From assembly GCA_016125475.1 (NCBI GenBank), contig WGLR01000033.1:29688-93687 (forward strand): a DNA stretch of 64,000 bases. The letters run 5' to 3'. This DNA comes from Betaproteobacteria bacterium. Lineage in GTDB: Bacteria; Pseudomonadota; Gammaproteobacteria; Burkholderiales; Ga0077523. The translations under genes were made by a program, and so were the position numbers. The notes under the pieces were generated by a model that saw only the letters and a list, made by a program, of their open reading frames with translations, was not told the origin of the DNA and ran no database searches. Positions 37,013-47,698 of the stretch are shown here, piece by piece; the first letter of the stretch is position 1; each line of letters starts with the position of its first letter.

Positions 37013-37034
37013 AACGGACGCCGCGGCGTCCGTT
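37013..37034 (-). terminator. Terminator-like palindrome after the small membrane protein gene
   Basis: AACGGACGCC GC GGCGTCCGTT is a perfect 22-base palindrome 28 bases after the stop at 37062, followed on the minus strand by TTTGCGTTTGCG. It would separate the oxidase transcript from the adaptor-SQR operon. Confidence 0.6.
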
Positions 37035-37061
37035 GGAATGGTCAGTCCGGCCGCTGCGGGA

Positions 37062-37370
37062 TCACCCGCAGCAGGCGTTCGAGTCCTCGCGCTTCGGGCA
37101 TCCGGGCGGCCGCTCGGACGGGTCCGGAATCGGACACCGGTTGATCTCCGCGGACGTGCGCTGGAAGAAGCACGTGAGCGCACTCGAGCACGCCGCGATG
37201 CCCCAGAAGCAGAAGAAGCCGATCGAGTAGACGGCAGTCCGGCCGACCGAGACGGGTTCTCCGAAAAGCGTGAGATCCATCGGATCGAACAGGGTGAAGA
37301 ACAAGGCCTCCGCGGCTCCGCCGACGATGAACGAGGGCCAGAGAATGTGGATCAGACGCTGCATGGACAT
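37062..37370 (-). CDS. Small membrane protein of the cbb3 cluster, unknown function
   Basis: A 102-residue protein with two hydrophobic segments (LIHILWPSFIVGGAAEALFF and YSIGFFCFWGIAACSSALTC) and a Cys-rich tail ending NACCG, with two further Cys at INRCPI and PPGCPK. I do not recognise a named family, although similar proteins seem to accompany ccoH in betaproteobacteria. The start at 37370 is chosen because AGGAGGAGGG lies about 10 bases upstream. It follows ccoH by 129 bases, and the Cys tail suggests metal or thiol chemistry on one membrane face; that is inference. Confidence 0.7.
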   Translation of the reverse strand: MSMQRLIHILWPSFIVGGAAEALFFTLFDPMDLTLFGEPVSVGRTAVYSIGFFCFWGIAACSSALTCFFQRTSAEINRCPIPDPSERPPGCPKREDSNACCG

Positions 37371-37499
37371 GGCGGCACGCCCTCCTCCTGCGCCGCCCGT
37401 CGTGGCCGGGGGACCGAACCCGACGCCACCGGCGGCTTGTTTGAAGTATCGAATGAACACGGCCGGCTCTCCGGACTCGCTAGGCGTCGGACGGCGCCG

Positions 37500-38018
37500 T
37501 CACCGCGCGAGCCCCGCCAGCGTGACCGAATCGCCGGCGCCGGCAAACATCAGACCGGTCACGCGCCAGGCGCCCGAGGGATCCTCGAGCAGCACCTGCC
37601 ACTTTCCGGGCTGCAGCGGGTCGATCTTCCCCTCGTACCAGCCGCCGCTGCCCCGGACCAGATCCACGTGCCGGTCCACACCCGTGACCGTGGCGTGCGC
37701 GAGCGTGAGCCCGAGCTTGCGCGCAGTCTCGTCGTGGCCCCGCACGTACACGCGGAGATGACGGCCGTCCGCGGAGAACTGCACCTGAGCCGTGATGCCG
37801 AGGCGGCCCGCGGCCCGCTCCTTGTCGATCGTGCGGTTGATCGCCAGGCCCTGCTTGTAGTAGTCCTCCACCACCAGGCCGTCCTGGTGCGTGACCGCGA
37901 TCCACGCCGTCGCGAGACCCGCGACGACCGCCGCGAAAGGCCCCGACATCAGGATCCAGGGCCACGGCTCACGGTACCAGGGCCCGCGGGGCCGCTCGAT
38001 TGCTTGACTGCCGTTCAT
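37500..38018 (-). CDS. ccoH: cbb3 oxidase assembly protein CcoH/FixH
   Basis: A 172-residue protein with an N-terminal membrane anchor (PWPWILMSGPFAAVVAGLATAWIAV) and a periplasmic FixH domain (VVEDYYKQGLAINRT, then the beta-rich part). It helps assemble or stabilise the cbb3 oxidase. The start at 38018 has AGGAG upstream; the track's longer frame overlaps ccoG. The gap to ccoG is 35 bases. Confidence 0.9.
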   Translation of the reverse strand: MNGSQAIERPRGPWYREPWPWILMSGPFAAVVAGLATAWIAVTHQDGLVVEDYYKQGLAINRTIDKERAAGRLGITAQVQFSADGRHLRVYVRGHDETARKLGLTLAHATVTGVDRHVDLVRGSGGWYEGKIDPLQPGKWQVLLEDPSGAWRVTGLMFAGAGDSVTLAGLAR

Positions 38019-38053
38019 CTGCTTCTCCTCGCGCATCGCGCCCTGCGAAGTCG

Positions 38054-39493
38054 TCAGGGCACCACGAATTTCGCATGTTCGTCCAGCCTGCTCGGCGCTG
38101 CCGACCCGCCCGACGTGTCCTTCGCCTCGACCGTGAAAGTGATGCTCTCCGACCCGTGCACCGAAGCGCCGGGCTTCGCCGTCACGCGCACCGGAACCAT
38201 TTGGGAGGTGGCGCCCGTGAGGATCACGGGGTTCTCGCGGGTCTCCAGTTCCATCTCCGGCAGGCCCGACACGGCGATCGTGTAGGCACGCTGCTTCTCG
38301 TCGGTGTTCATGAGCTGGATGCGGTAGACGTTCGCGACCCGGCCGTCGCCATTGTCCGCCATCATCGGCGTCCGGTCCCGGATCACGTCGACCTTGACGG
38401 GCCGACGGTTCGCGAGCGTCACGACCGCGGCGATCATCACCGCCACGAGGATCCCGCTGTACAGCAGCACGCGCGGACGCAGGATCCGCCGGACCGTTGC
38501 GGCCCGGTCCAGGTGCTGCGTCACCGCATGCTCCGTCGAGTAGCGGATGAGCCCCCTCGGATAGCCCATCTTGTCCATGACCTGATCGCACCCGTCGATG
38601 CACGCGGCACAGCCGATGCACTCGTACTGCAGGCCGTTGCGGATGTCGATGCCTGTCGGACAGACCTGCACGCAGATGTTGCAGTCGACGCACGAGCCGA
38701 GACCGAGCTTGCCGGGGTCTGCGCTCTTCGAACGCGCGCCCCGGGGTTCGCCCCGTTCGCGGTCGTACGTGATGACCATGGTGTCGGGATCGAACATCAC
38801 CCCCTGGAAACGCGCATAGGGGCACATGTACTTGCAGACCTGCTCGCGCATCCAGCCCGCGTTGCCGTAGGTCGCGAAACCGTAGAACAGCATCCAGAAC
38901 GTTTCCCACGGTCCCGCGCCGAACGACACGACCGACACCGCGAGCGAGCGGATCGGGCTGAAGTACCCCACGAACGTGAAACCGGTCCAGAGGGCGAGCG
39001 CGATCCAGAGCCCGTGCTTGATGATCTTCAGCCGGACCTTGCGGGCGTCCAGACCGCCCTTGTCGAGCTTCATCCGCGCGAGACGGTCGCCCTCGACCTT
39101 GCGCTCGATCCACATGAAGATCTCGGTGTACACGGTCTGCGGACACGCGTACCCGCACCAGAGTCTTCCTGCCACCGCCGTGAACAGGAACAGCGAATAC
39201 GCCGCGATGATCAGGATCACCGTGAGGTACACGATGTCCTGCGGCCAGAAGATGAGGCCGAGGATGTAGAACTTTCGGGATGCGAGATCGAAGAGCACCG
39301 CCTGACGGTCGTTCCACTGCAGCCACGGAAGGCCGTAGAAGATGACCTGGGTCAGGAACACGAGCGCCCACCGCGCGGTCGCGAACTTGCCCGTGACCGC
39401 GCGCGGATAGATCTTTTTACGTATCTCGTAGAGGGCCTGATCCATGCCCTCCGCCGCTTTCGTGTTCGCCACGCCCTTCACCTTCATGTCCAT
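38054..39493 (-). CDS. ccoG: cbb3 oxidase accessory protein CcoG/FixG (Fe-S membrane protein)
   Basis: A 479-residue protein with about five membrane helices in the N-terminal half, a ferredoxin-like part with two four-Cys groups (CVDCNICVQVCP and CIGCAACIDGC) and a C-terminal Ig-like FixG domain. CcoG reduces or hands on Cu during cbb3 assembly in other bacteria. The GYACPQTVYTEIFMWIERK segment is a family landmark. It is 38 bases after ccoP. Confidence 0.94.
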   Translation of the reverse strand: MDMKVKGVANTKAAEGMDQALYEIRKKIYPRAVTGKFATARWALVFLTQVIFYGLPWLQWNDRQAVLFDLASRKFYILGLIFWPQDIVYLTVILIIAAYSLFLFTAVAGRLWCGYACPQTVYTEIFMWIERKVEGDRLARMKLDKGGLDARKVRLKIIKHGLWIALALWTGFTFVGYFSPIRSLAVSVVSFGAGPWETFWMLFYGFATYGNAGWMREQVCKYMCPYARFQGVMFDPDTMVITYDRERGEPRGARSKSADPGKLGLGSCVDCNICVQVCPTGIDIRNGLQYECIGCAACIDGCDQVMDKMGYPRGLIRYSTEHAVTQHLDRAATVRRILRPRVLLYSGILVAVMIAAVVTLANRRPVKVDVIRDRTPMMADNGDGRVANVYRIQLMNTDEKQRAYTIAVSGLPEMELETRENPVILTGATSQMVPVRVTAKPGASVHGSESITFTVEAKDTSGGSAAPSRLDEHAKFVVP

Positions 39494-39531
39494 GTCGACG
39501 ACGTTCCCCGATCCCTCATCCCGACGTCACG

Positions 39532-40455
39532 TCACTGCGCCGGAGTCGTCCCGCCACCCGTGTGCGACAGCCCCCAGACGTACGCGGCCAGCAGGTGCAC
39601 CTTCGCCGGACCGAGGAACTCGCCGTGGGCAGGCATGTGCCCGTTGCGCCCCTTGTTGATGGTCTCGATGATCGTCGATTCGCCACCGCCGTAGAGCCAC
39701 GTGCCGTCCGTGAGGTTCGGCGCTCCGAGCGCATGGTTGCCCTTGCCGTCGGGACCGTGACAGGCCGCACAGATCGTCTCGAACGTCGCCTTGCCGCGCG
39801 CCGCACGCAGGTCGTCGTGCGGACGACCGGACAGCGAGAGCACGTAGTTCGCTACGTCCCTGGTCTTTTCCTCGCCGAGCGTCGCGCCGAGCGGCGGCAT
39901 CATGCCGTTGCGTCCGTTCATGATGGTCGTCTGGATCGTCTCCGGATCACCGCCGTAGAGCCAGTCGTTGTCCGTCAGGTTCGGAAAGCCCCGGCTGCCA
40001 CGGGCATCGGAGGCGTGACACTGCGCGCAGTAGTTCAGGAACAGCCGCTGTCCCATCTCGCGCGCCGCGGGATCCGCCGCGACTTCCGTGATGGGCATCT
40101 TCAGGTACTTGTCGAAGATGGGCCCGAAGCGCGCGTCGGCCTTCGCCTCCTCCGCCTCGTACTGTCCGCGGGACGTCCAGCCGAAGACGCCCTTGTAGCT
40201 GCCCAGGCCCGGGTACAGCGTGAGGTAGATCGCCGCGAACACGAGGGTGATGTAGAACAGCCACATCCACCACTTCGGGAGCGGGTTGTTGTACTCCTCG
40301 AGATCGCCGTCCCAGACGTGCCCCATCGTCTCGACGGTCGAGCCGGGTACCCGCTTGACGGAGAGTGACCTCAGGAACACGCCGCACCCGATGATGCTCA
40401 CCACGGTGATGACGGCGATGTAGAGGCTCCAGAATTCGCTTGTGAAATCGCTCAT
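39532..40455 (-). CDS. ccoP: cbb3-type cytochrome c oxidase di-haem subunit CcoP
   Basis: A 307-residue membrane-anchored cytochrome with two CxxCH haem motifs (CAQCHASD and CAACHGPD) and nearby GMMPPLG and NGHMPAHG methionine-ligand segments. Two hydrophobic helices lie in the N-terminal 80 residues, with NNPLPKWWMWLFY between them as usual for CcoP. It carries electrons to CcoN/CcoO. Ordered after ccoQ. Confidence 0.95.
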   Translation of the reverse strand: MSDFTSEFWSLYIAVITVVSIIGCGVFLRSLSVKRVPGSTVETMGHVWDGDLEEYNNPLPKWWMWLFYITLVFAAIYLTLYPGLGSYKGVFGWTSRGQYEAEEAKADARFGPIFDKYLKMPITEVAADPAAREMGQRLFLNYCAQCHASDARGSRGFPNLTDNDWLYGGDPETIQTTIMNGRNGMMPPLGATLGEEKTRDVANYVLSLSGRPHDDLRAARGKATFETICAACHGPDGKGNHALGAPNLTDGTWLYGGGESTIIETINKGRNGHMPAHGEFLGPAKVHLLAAYVWGLSHTGGGTTPAQ

Positions 40456-40473
40456 GGTCTTGTCCTTCGCGGT

Positions 40474-40656
40474 CTAGCGGTGCCGCGCGTGTTCTTGTTC
40501 ACGGCCCTTGAGGTCGTCGTCGTCGAGCGCGAGCATGGCGTCCTGCTCGAAACGCTTCTTGCGTGACCCGCCGAATGCCCACCAGACGATCCCGAGGAAG
40601 ACCAGGACCTGCAAGACGGTCATCCACGCACGGATGTCGATGATCGAGATGTTCAT
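40474..40656 (-). CDS. ccoQ: cbb3 oxidase small subunit CcoQ
   Basis: A 60-residue single-helix protein (WMTVLQVLVFLGIVWWAFGG) with a charged C-terminus (KKRFEQDAMLALDDDD). Position between ccoO and ccoP, size and the GSRKKRFE motif identify CcoQ, which stabilises the complex. It starts 7 bases after ccoO. Confidence 0.9.
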   Translation of the reverse strand: MNISIIDIRAWMTVLQVLVFLGIVWWAFGGSRKKRFEQDAMLALDDDDLKGREQEHARHR

Positions 40657-40663
40657 GTCTACC

Positions 40664-41278
40664 TCACCTCACGTTCTTGAGGGCCGTCCCCAGGCCCTGC
40701 AGATAGGCAATCAGCGCGTCCTGCTCGGTCTTGCCCGCGAGTTCGTCCTTGGACTTGGCGATCTCGTCGTCGGTATAGGGCACGCCGACCATCCTGAGCG
40801 CTTCCATCTTCTTGTCGATGCTCGACGCGTCGACGGGTGTCTTCGCGAGCCACGGGTAGGCCGGCATGTTGGATTCCGGCACCACGTCACGAGGATTGTT
40901 GAGGTGCAGGCGGTGCCAGTCGTCGCTGTAGCGTCCGCCCACCCGCGCCAGGTCGGGGCCCGTGCGCTTGCTGCCCCACTGGAACGGATGGTCGTAGACG
41001 AACTCGCCCGCGACCGAATAGTGACCGTAGCGCTCCGTCTCGGCGCGGAACGGACGCACCATCTGCGAGTGGCAGTTGTAGCAGCCCTCGCGGATGTAGA
41101 TGTCGCGTCCCGCGAGTCGCAGCGGCGTGTACGGCACCACGCCCTCGACGGGCTGTGTCGTCGACTTCTGGAAGAACAGCGGAACGATCTCGACGAGACC
41201 GCCCACGCTCACCGTGAGGATGGAGAGCACGATCATCCAGCCGATGTTCTTCTCGATTGTTTCGTGAGAGAAACTCAT
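40664..41278 (-). CDS. ccoO: cbb3-type cytochrome c oxidase mono-haem subunit CcoO
   Basis: A 204-residue membrane-anchored cytochrome c. One N-terminal helix ([19 protein letters not shown]) is followed by a CYNCHSQ haem motif and the ESNMPAYPW methionine-ligand block. [20 protein letters not shown] is diagnostic. It relays electrons from CcoP to CcoN. ATG with GGAGAAG upstream. Confidence 0.95.
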   Translation of the reverse strand: MSFSHETIEKNIGWMIVLSILTVSVGGLVEIVPLFFQKSTTQPVEGVVPYTPLRLAGRDIYIREGCYNCHSQMVRPFRAETERYGHYSVAGEFVYDHPFQWGSKRTGPDLARVGGRYSDDWHRLHLNNPRDVVPESNMPAYPWLAKTPVDASSIDKKMEALRMVGVPYTDDEIAKSKDELAGKTEQDALIAYLQGLGTALKNVR

Positions 41279-41300
41279 GTCTTCTTCTCCAGAATCCGGC

Positions 41301-42725
41301 TCAGTGGGCAGCCGCGGGTTGCAGGACCGGCGCGTCCACGGCCTTCGAACCCACCACGGTCTTCCACGTGTTGTAGGCCATGATGAACATGCCCGACAGG
41401 TACATCGTCCCGCCCAGCAGACGGATCGCGTAGAACGGATAGGTCGACTTCACGCTCTCCACGAAGGTGTACTGGAGCGTTCCGTCCGGGTTCACGGCAC
41501 GCCACATCAGACCCTGCATGACCCCCGCGATCCACATCGCGGCGATGTAGAGCACGACGCCGATGGTGGCCACCCAGAAGTGCACGGTGATCAGCCGGAC
41601 GCTGAACATCTCGGTGCGACCGAAGAGGCGCGGGATCAGGTAGTAGAGAGATCCGATGGAGATCATCGCGACCCAGCCCAGCGCTCCCGAGTGCACGTGA
41701 CCGATCGTCCAGTCCGTGTAGTGGGAGAGCGAGTTCACCGTCTTGATGGACATCATCGGGCCTTCGAACGTCGACATGCCGTAGAACGACAGCGACGTGA
41801 TCAGGAACTTCAGGATCGGGTCCGTGCGCAGTTTGTGCCACGCACCCGAGAGGGTCATGATCCCGTTGATCATCCCGCCCCAGGACGGCGCGAGCAGGAT
41901 CAGGGAGAACACCATCCCGATCGACTGCGCCCAGTCCGGCAGCGCGGTGTAGTGCAGGTGGTGGGGGCCCGCCCACATGTACGTGAAGATGAGCGCCCAG
42001 AAGTGCACGACCGACAGCCGGTAGGAGTAGACGGGACGTCCGGCCTGCTTCGGCACGAAGTAGTACATCATCCCGAGGAAGCCCGCCGTCAGGAAGAAGC
42101 CGACCGCGTTGTGGCCGTACCACCACTGGACCATCGCGTCCTGCGCACCCGCGTAGGCGGAGTAGGACTTCCAGAGGGTGACGGGAATCTCGGCGCTGTT
42201 CACGATGTGGAGCAGCGCGACGGTGAGGATGAAGCCGCCGAAGAACCAGTTCGCCACGTAGATGTGCGCGACCTTGCGCTTCGCGATCGTTCCGAAGAAC
42301 ACGATCGCGTAGGCCACCCAGACGACGGCGATCAGGATGTCGATCGGCCACTCGAGCTCGGCGTACTCCTTGCCGGTCGTGATCCCGGCCGGCAGCGTGA
42401 TCGCGGCCAGCACGATGATGACCTGCCAGCCCCAGAACGTGAACGACGCGAGCGCGTCCGAGAACAGTCGGGTGTGACACGTCCGCTGGACTGCGTAGTA
42501 GGAGGTCGCGAAGAGCGCACTGCCACCGAACGCGAAGATGACCGCATTCGTGTGCAGCGGACGCAGGCGCCCGTATGACAGCCAGGGAATGCCATACGTG
42601 AGATCCGGCCACAACAGTTGCGCCGCGATCAGTACACCCACGGTCATCCCGACGATGCCCCACACGAGTGTCATGATGGCGAACTGTCGGACCACCTTGT
42701 AGTTGTAGGTCGTCTGTTCTTGCAT
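41301..42725 (-). CDS. ccoN: cbb3-type cytochrome c oxidase catalytic subunit CcoN
   Basis: A 474-residue haem-copper oxidase subunit with about 12 membrane helices. Ligand motifs include [13 protein letters not shown] in the Cu_B region and the [18 protein letters not shown] block near the end for haem ligands. The start at 42725 ([10 protein letters not shown]) has GGGAAAGGGAG upstream; the longer track ORF reads into the promoter. Two FNR boxes and a matched -10 hexamer lie upstream, so transcription should rise at low oxygen. This is the terminal oxidase for microaerobic respiration. Confidence 0.96.
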   Translation of the reverse strand: MQEQTTYNYKVVRQFAIMTLVWGIVGMTVGVLIAAQLLWPDLTYGIPWLSYGRLRPLHTNAVIFAFGGSALFATSYYAVQRTCHTRLFSDALASFTFWGWQVIIVLAAITLPAGITTGKEYAELEWPIDILIAVVWVAYAIVFFGTIAKRKVAHIYVANWFFGGFILTVALLHIVNSAEIPVTLWKSYSAYAGAQDAMVQWWYGHNAVGFFLTAGFLGMMYYFVPKQAGRPVYSYRLSVVHFWALIFTYMWAGPHHLHYTALPDWAQSIGMVFSLILLAPSWGGMINGIMTLSGAWHKLRTDPILKFLITSLSFYGMSTFEGPMMSIKTVNSLSHYTDWTIGHVHSGALGWVAMISIGSLYYLIPRLFGRTEMFSVRLITVHFWVATIGVVLYIAAMWIAGVMQGLMWRAVNPDGTLQYTFVESVKSTYPFYAIRLLGGTMYLSGMFIMAYNTWKTVVGSKAVDAPVLQPAAAH

Positions 42726-42793
42726 GTTCGCTCCCTTTCCCGATAAGCCTCTCAAGCGGTCCGTCCGGCCCTGTTGCCGGTGAATCCGCGCGA

Positions 42794-42799
42794 ATTATT
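42794..42799 (-). promoter_or_regulatory. Putative -10 element of ccoN promoter
   Basis: AATAAT on the minus strand sits where a class II FNR promoter would place it: transcription would begin near 42787, about 41 bases from the centre of the proximal FNR box. Confidence 0.55.
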
Positions 42800-42820
42800 G
42801 CGGTGCACGGAAATCGGGGG

Positions 42821-42834
42821 TTGACCCAGATCAA
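42821..42834. promoter_or_regulatory. FNR box, ccoN-proximal
   Basis: TTGACCCAGATCAA matches nine of ten defined positions of the FNR consensus and is placed for class II activation of ccoN (see the -10 element at 42794-42799). Confidence 0.8.
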
Positions 42835-42862
42835 GCCAACGCGCCTGCGGGCGGGCAGGCAA

Positions 42863-42876
42863 CTGATTCAGATCAA
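42863..42876. promoter_or_regulatory. Second FNR box upstream of ccoN
   Basis: CTGATTCAGATCAA (TTGATCTGAATCAG on the minus strand) matches nine of ten defined FNR positions, with its centre 42 bases further upstream than the proximal box. Two boxes could tune activation and repression by oxygen level. Confidence 0.7.
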
Positions 42877-42890
42877 TTTGGAGAAATGGC

Positions 42891-42915
42891 TCCGGCCCGC
42901 GCGGCCCGGGCCGGA
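42891..42915 (-). terminator. Terminator-like hairpin between ccoS and ccoN
   Basis: TCCGGCCCG and CGGGCCGGA form a perfect 9-bp stem around a 7-base loop 55 bases after the ccoS stop and next to the distal FNR box. It would insulate the oxidase promoter from ccoI-ccoS transcription; the T tract is weak. Confidence 0.5.
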
Positions 42916-42969
42916 CCGGCGAGAGGTGTGCTCAGGGGCCTGTCCAGGGGGTGCTGCAGTGCAGCGGAT

Positions 42970-43125
42970 TCAGTCGCCGCCCGTCCGGTCGTCGTCCATG
43001 AGGATCCGGTGGGCCGGACCTTCGAGATCGTCGAACTGGCCGCTCTTCAGCGACCACCAGAACACCGCGCCGATGAGGAATACCAGCGCGAGCGACAGAG
43101 GAATGAGCAGGAAGAGGATGTCCAT
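42970..43125 (-). CDS. ccoS: cbb3 oxidase assembly protein CcoS
   Basis: A 51-residue protein missed by the ORF track because of its length. I read MDILFLLIPLSLALVFLIG, one membrane helix, then FWWSLKSGQFDDLEGPAHRI and a short acidic tail. The FDDLEGPAHRIL motif is diagnostic of CcoS, needed to insert cofactors into CcoN. It starts 3 bases after the ccoI stop, so the two are coupled. Confidence 0.93.
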   Translation of the reverse strand: MDILFLLIPLSLALVFLIGAVFWWSLKSGQFDDLEGPAHRILMDDDRTGGD

Positions 43126-43128
43126 CGT

Positions 43129-45672
43129 TCAGGAACCGATCGTGGCGACTTCCAGGGCGGCCCCGCGGGCGCGCGGGCGCGCACGCGCGCCGCGCAGGCG
43201 AAGCGCGTTCAGCACGACGACGAGCGAGCTGCTCGCCATCCCGATGCCGGCGATCCAGGGGGTGATCCAGCCGGCCGCGGCGAGGGGCACCGCGACCACG
43301 TTGTAGACGACCGCCCAGCCGAGATTCTGGCGGATGATGCGCAGGGTCCGCCGGGCGAGCGAGATGCCGTCCACGACCGCGCCAAGCTCGTCGCCGCAAA
43401 GCACGAGATCGGCGGTCTGCTGCGCGAGCACCGCCCCGGTACCCATGGCGATGGAGACGTCCGCCCGGGCGAGCACCGGCGCGTCGTTCACCCCGTCGCC
43501 GACCATGCAGACGACCGCCCCGCCGGCCTGCAGGCGCGACACGAGTGCGTGCTTGTCCTCGGGCGTGCAGCGCGCCCGCCACTCGGCGATGCCGCAGCGA
43601 TTCGCGACCTGGGCCACGGCCTCGTCGCCGTCGCCGCTCGCGAGGATCACTGCGAGCCCCGCTCGCGCCATTCCGGCGACCGTCTCGGCGGCATCCCCGC
43701 GCAGCCGGTCACCGAGTCCGAACGCGGCGATCGCGCCCGAGGCGTCCGCGAGCCAGACTTCCGACAGCCCGCCCCAGCCGGCGAGGGCGGGCAGTGTCCC
43801 GCCCAGGACCTCGACGTACGAACGGGCCCCGAGCCGGTAGGTGACGCCCTCGATCGTCCCCTCGACACCGGCACCCGCCTCGTGGTGTACCGACACGGCG
43901 TCGGGGATGGCGACGCCCGCAAGCTCCGGGGGCATCCGCAGCGCGCGCGCCGCCGGATGGTCGGAGCCCGCCTCGAGGGCCGCCACGATGGCGCGCACCC
44001 TTCCTGGCGGAAGTTCGCGGAACCGCTGCTCGCGCACGACCCCCGGCGCCCCTTCGGTCAGCGTGCCCGTCTTGTCGAGCACGACGTGCGTGACCTTCGT
44101 GAGCGTCTCGATCGCACGCTCACGCGTGAGCACGAGCCCGAGACGCGCGAGCGCACCGGTCGCCACCGTCAGGGCAGCAGGCGTCGCGAGCGACAGCGCG
44201 CACGGACACGTCACGACGAGCACGGCCACTGCCACGACGAGCGCGTGGGACGGGTCGATCCAGAGCCACGCGGATCCGCTCGCCGCCGCGATGAGCAGGA
44301 TGGCACCCACGAACCAGCCCGCGAAGCGGTCCGCCGCCGCGACGAGCCGGGGGCGGTCCGCGTGGGCGCGCTCGACCAGCTTCACGATCGCGCTCAGGCG
44401 TGTGTCCGCTCCGGTCCGCTCGACCTGCACGAGGACGGGCTGCGCGATGTTCGTCGTGCCGCCGACGACGGCGCTGCCGACTTCCCGCACGGCCGGTCGA
44501 CTCTCGCCCGTGAGCAGGGACTCGTCCACGCGGGAACTGCCCTCGATCACCCGTCCGTCCGCGGGAAACACGTCTCCGGGCCGCACGAGCACGACGTCCC
44601 CGACGCACAGCGCACCGGCCGGGATCGTCTCCGTGGCACGGTCGCCGGGGTAGGCCACGAGACGCTGCGCCTTCGCGGGAAGTGCGCGCACGAGATGTCG
44701 CAGGACTTCGCCGGCCTTGTCCCGCGCCCCCTGCTCGAGCCACCGCCCCGCCAGCAGAAAGAACACGAACATCGTGACCGAGTCGAAATACACCTCGCCG
44801 TGACCGCGCAGGGTCGTCCAGACGCTGCCGAGAAACGCGGCACCCACGCCGAGCGCGACGGGCACGTCCATGCCGAGACGTCCGAGACGGAGGTCACGCC
44901 AGGCGCCGCGGTAGAAGGGCGATGCCGAGTAGAGCACGACCGGCAGCGTGAGGAGCAGGCTCGCCCAGCGCATCAGGCTCGCGATGTCCGGCGCCATGTC
45001 GCCGTCGCCCGCGATGTAGCCCGGCAGGGCGTACATCATGACCTGCATCGTGCCGAAGGCTGCCACGAACAGCCGCCAGAGGGCCGCCCGGCGCTCGTCC
45101 TTGCGGACCCGCTCGGAGATCGCGCTGTCGTTCGGCCACGCGCGGTAGCCGATGTCCTGGATCGCCTGCAGCACGGCCGACAGCTGGATGGACTGCGGAT
45201 CCCAGCGCACGCGCGCACGCCTCGTCGCATAGTTCACGTCCGCGCGCAGCACGCCCGGCGTGCGCATGAGGTGCTGCTCGTTCAGCCAGACGCACGCCGC
45301 GCAGGTGATGCCCTCGATCAGCAGCGTCGTCTCGAGCGACCCGTCCGGACCGTTCTCCACGAAGGCGGCCTGCACCTCGGGCCGGTCGTAGATCGCGAGT
45401 TCCTCCGGTGGAGCGGCGGCCACCTCGCCCCCCGGCTCCGCGGTGCGGGTGCGGTTACGGTAGAAGGCCTCCAGACCGGCCCCGAGGATCGATTCCGTCA
45501 CTGCCTGGCACCCGGCACAGCACATCTCGCGCGCCTCGCCGTCCACGCGCACGGTGAAGCGCCCGGGTTCGCGGACCGGCAACCCGCAGTGGTAACAGAC
45601 GACACCGCCCGCGTCGACGGCAGCATGTGCCGCCGACGACTCGTCGACCGGAATTCGGGGGAAGGTGTCCAT
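43129..45672 (-). CDS. ccoI: Copper-exporting P-type ATPase CcoI/FixI
   Basis: An 847-residue P1B ATPase. The N-terminus has a Cys-rich metal-binding region (CYHCGLPV, CCAGCQAV) and a heavy-metal-associated motif (GITCAACVWLNE); the membrane part carries the CPCALSLATPAAL metal site, and DKTGTLTEG (phosphorylated Asp) and GDGVNDAPVLA follow. The form with CPC and these N-terminal motifs is the CcoI/FixI group that supplies copper for cbb3 assembly. It begins 75 bases from a perfect FNR box and is followed by ccoS. Confidence 0.94.
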   Translation of the reverse strand: MDTFPRIPVDESSAAHAAVDAGGVVCYHCGLPVREPGRFTVRVDGEAREMCCAGCQAVTESILGAGLEAFYRNRTRTAEPGGEVAAAPPEELAIYDRPEVQAAFVENGPDGSLETTLLIEGITCAACVWLNEQHLMRTPGVLRADVNYATRRARVRWDPQSIQLSAVLQAIQDIGYRAWPNDSAISERVRKDERRAALWRLFVAAFGTMQVMMYALPGYIAGDGDMAPDIASLMRWASLLLTLPVVLYSASPFYRGAWRDLRLGRLGMDVPVALGVGAAFLGSVWTTLRGHGEVYFDSVTMFVFFLLAGRWLEQGARDKAGEVLRHLVRALPAKAQRLVAYPGDRATETIPAGALCVGDVVLVRPGDVFPADGRVIEGSSRVDESLLTGESRPAVREVGSAVVGGTTNIAQPVLVQVERTGADTRLSAIVKLVERAHADRPRLVAAADRFAGWFVGAILLIAAASGSAWLWIDPSHALVVAVAVLVVTCPCALSLATPAALTVATGALARLGLVLTRERAIETLTKVTHVVLDKTGTLTEGAPGVVREQRFRELPPGRVRAIVAALEAGSDHPAARALRMPPELAGVAIPDAVSVHHEAGAGVEGTIEGVTYRLGARSYVEVLGGTLPALAGWGGLSEVWLADASGAIAAFGLGDRLRGDAAETVAGMARAGLAVILASGDGDEAVAQVANRCGIAEWRARCTPEDKHALVSRLQAGGAVVCMVGDGVNDAPVLARADVSIAMGTGAVLAQQTADLVLCGDELGAVVDGISLARRTLRIIRQNLGWAVVYNVVAVPLAAAGWITPWIAGIGMASSSLVVVLNALRLRGARARPRARGAALEVATIGS

Positions 45673-45746
45673 CGTCGGGTGCGGGACCCTGCCGGAGCGG
45701 GGCTTTCAGGGATGCGACCATGCTACGACACTCCCGGGGGAGGCCG

Positions 45747-45760
45747 TTGATCTGCATCAA
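45747..45760. promoter_or_regulatory. Perfect FNR box upstream of ccoI
   Basis: TTGATCTGCATCAA matches every defined base of the FNR consensus. The centre is about 80 bases from the ccoI start; a weak -10-like TAGCAT (45720-45725, minus strand) lies at class II distance. Confidence 0.82.
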
Positions 45761-45763
45761 AAA

Positions 45764-47674
<1,911 letters not shown>

Positions 47675-47698
47675 GCGGTCGTTCCGTCGGATGCGCCA

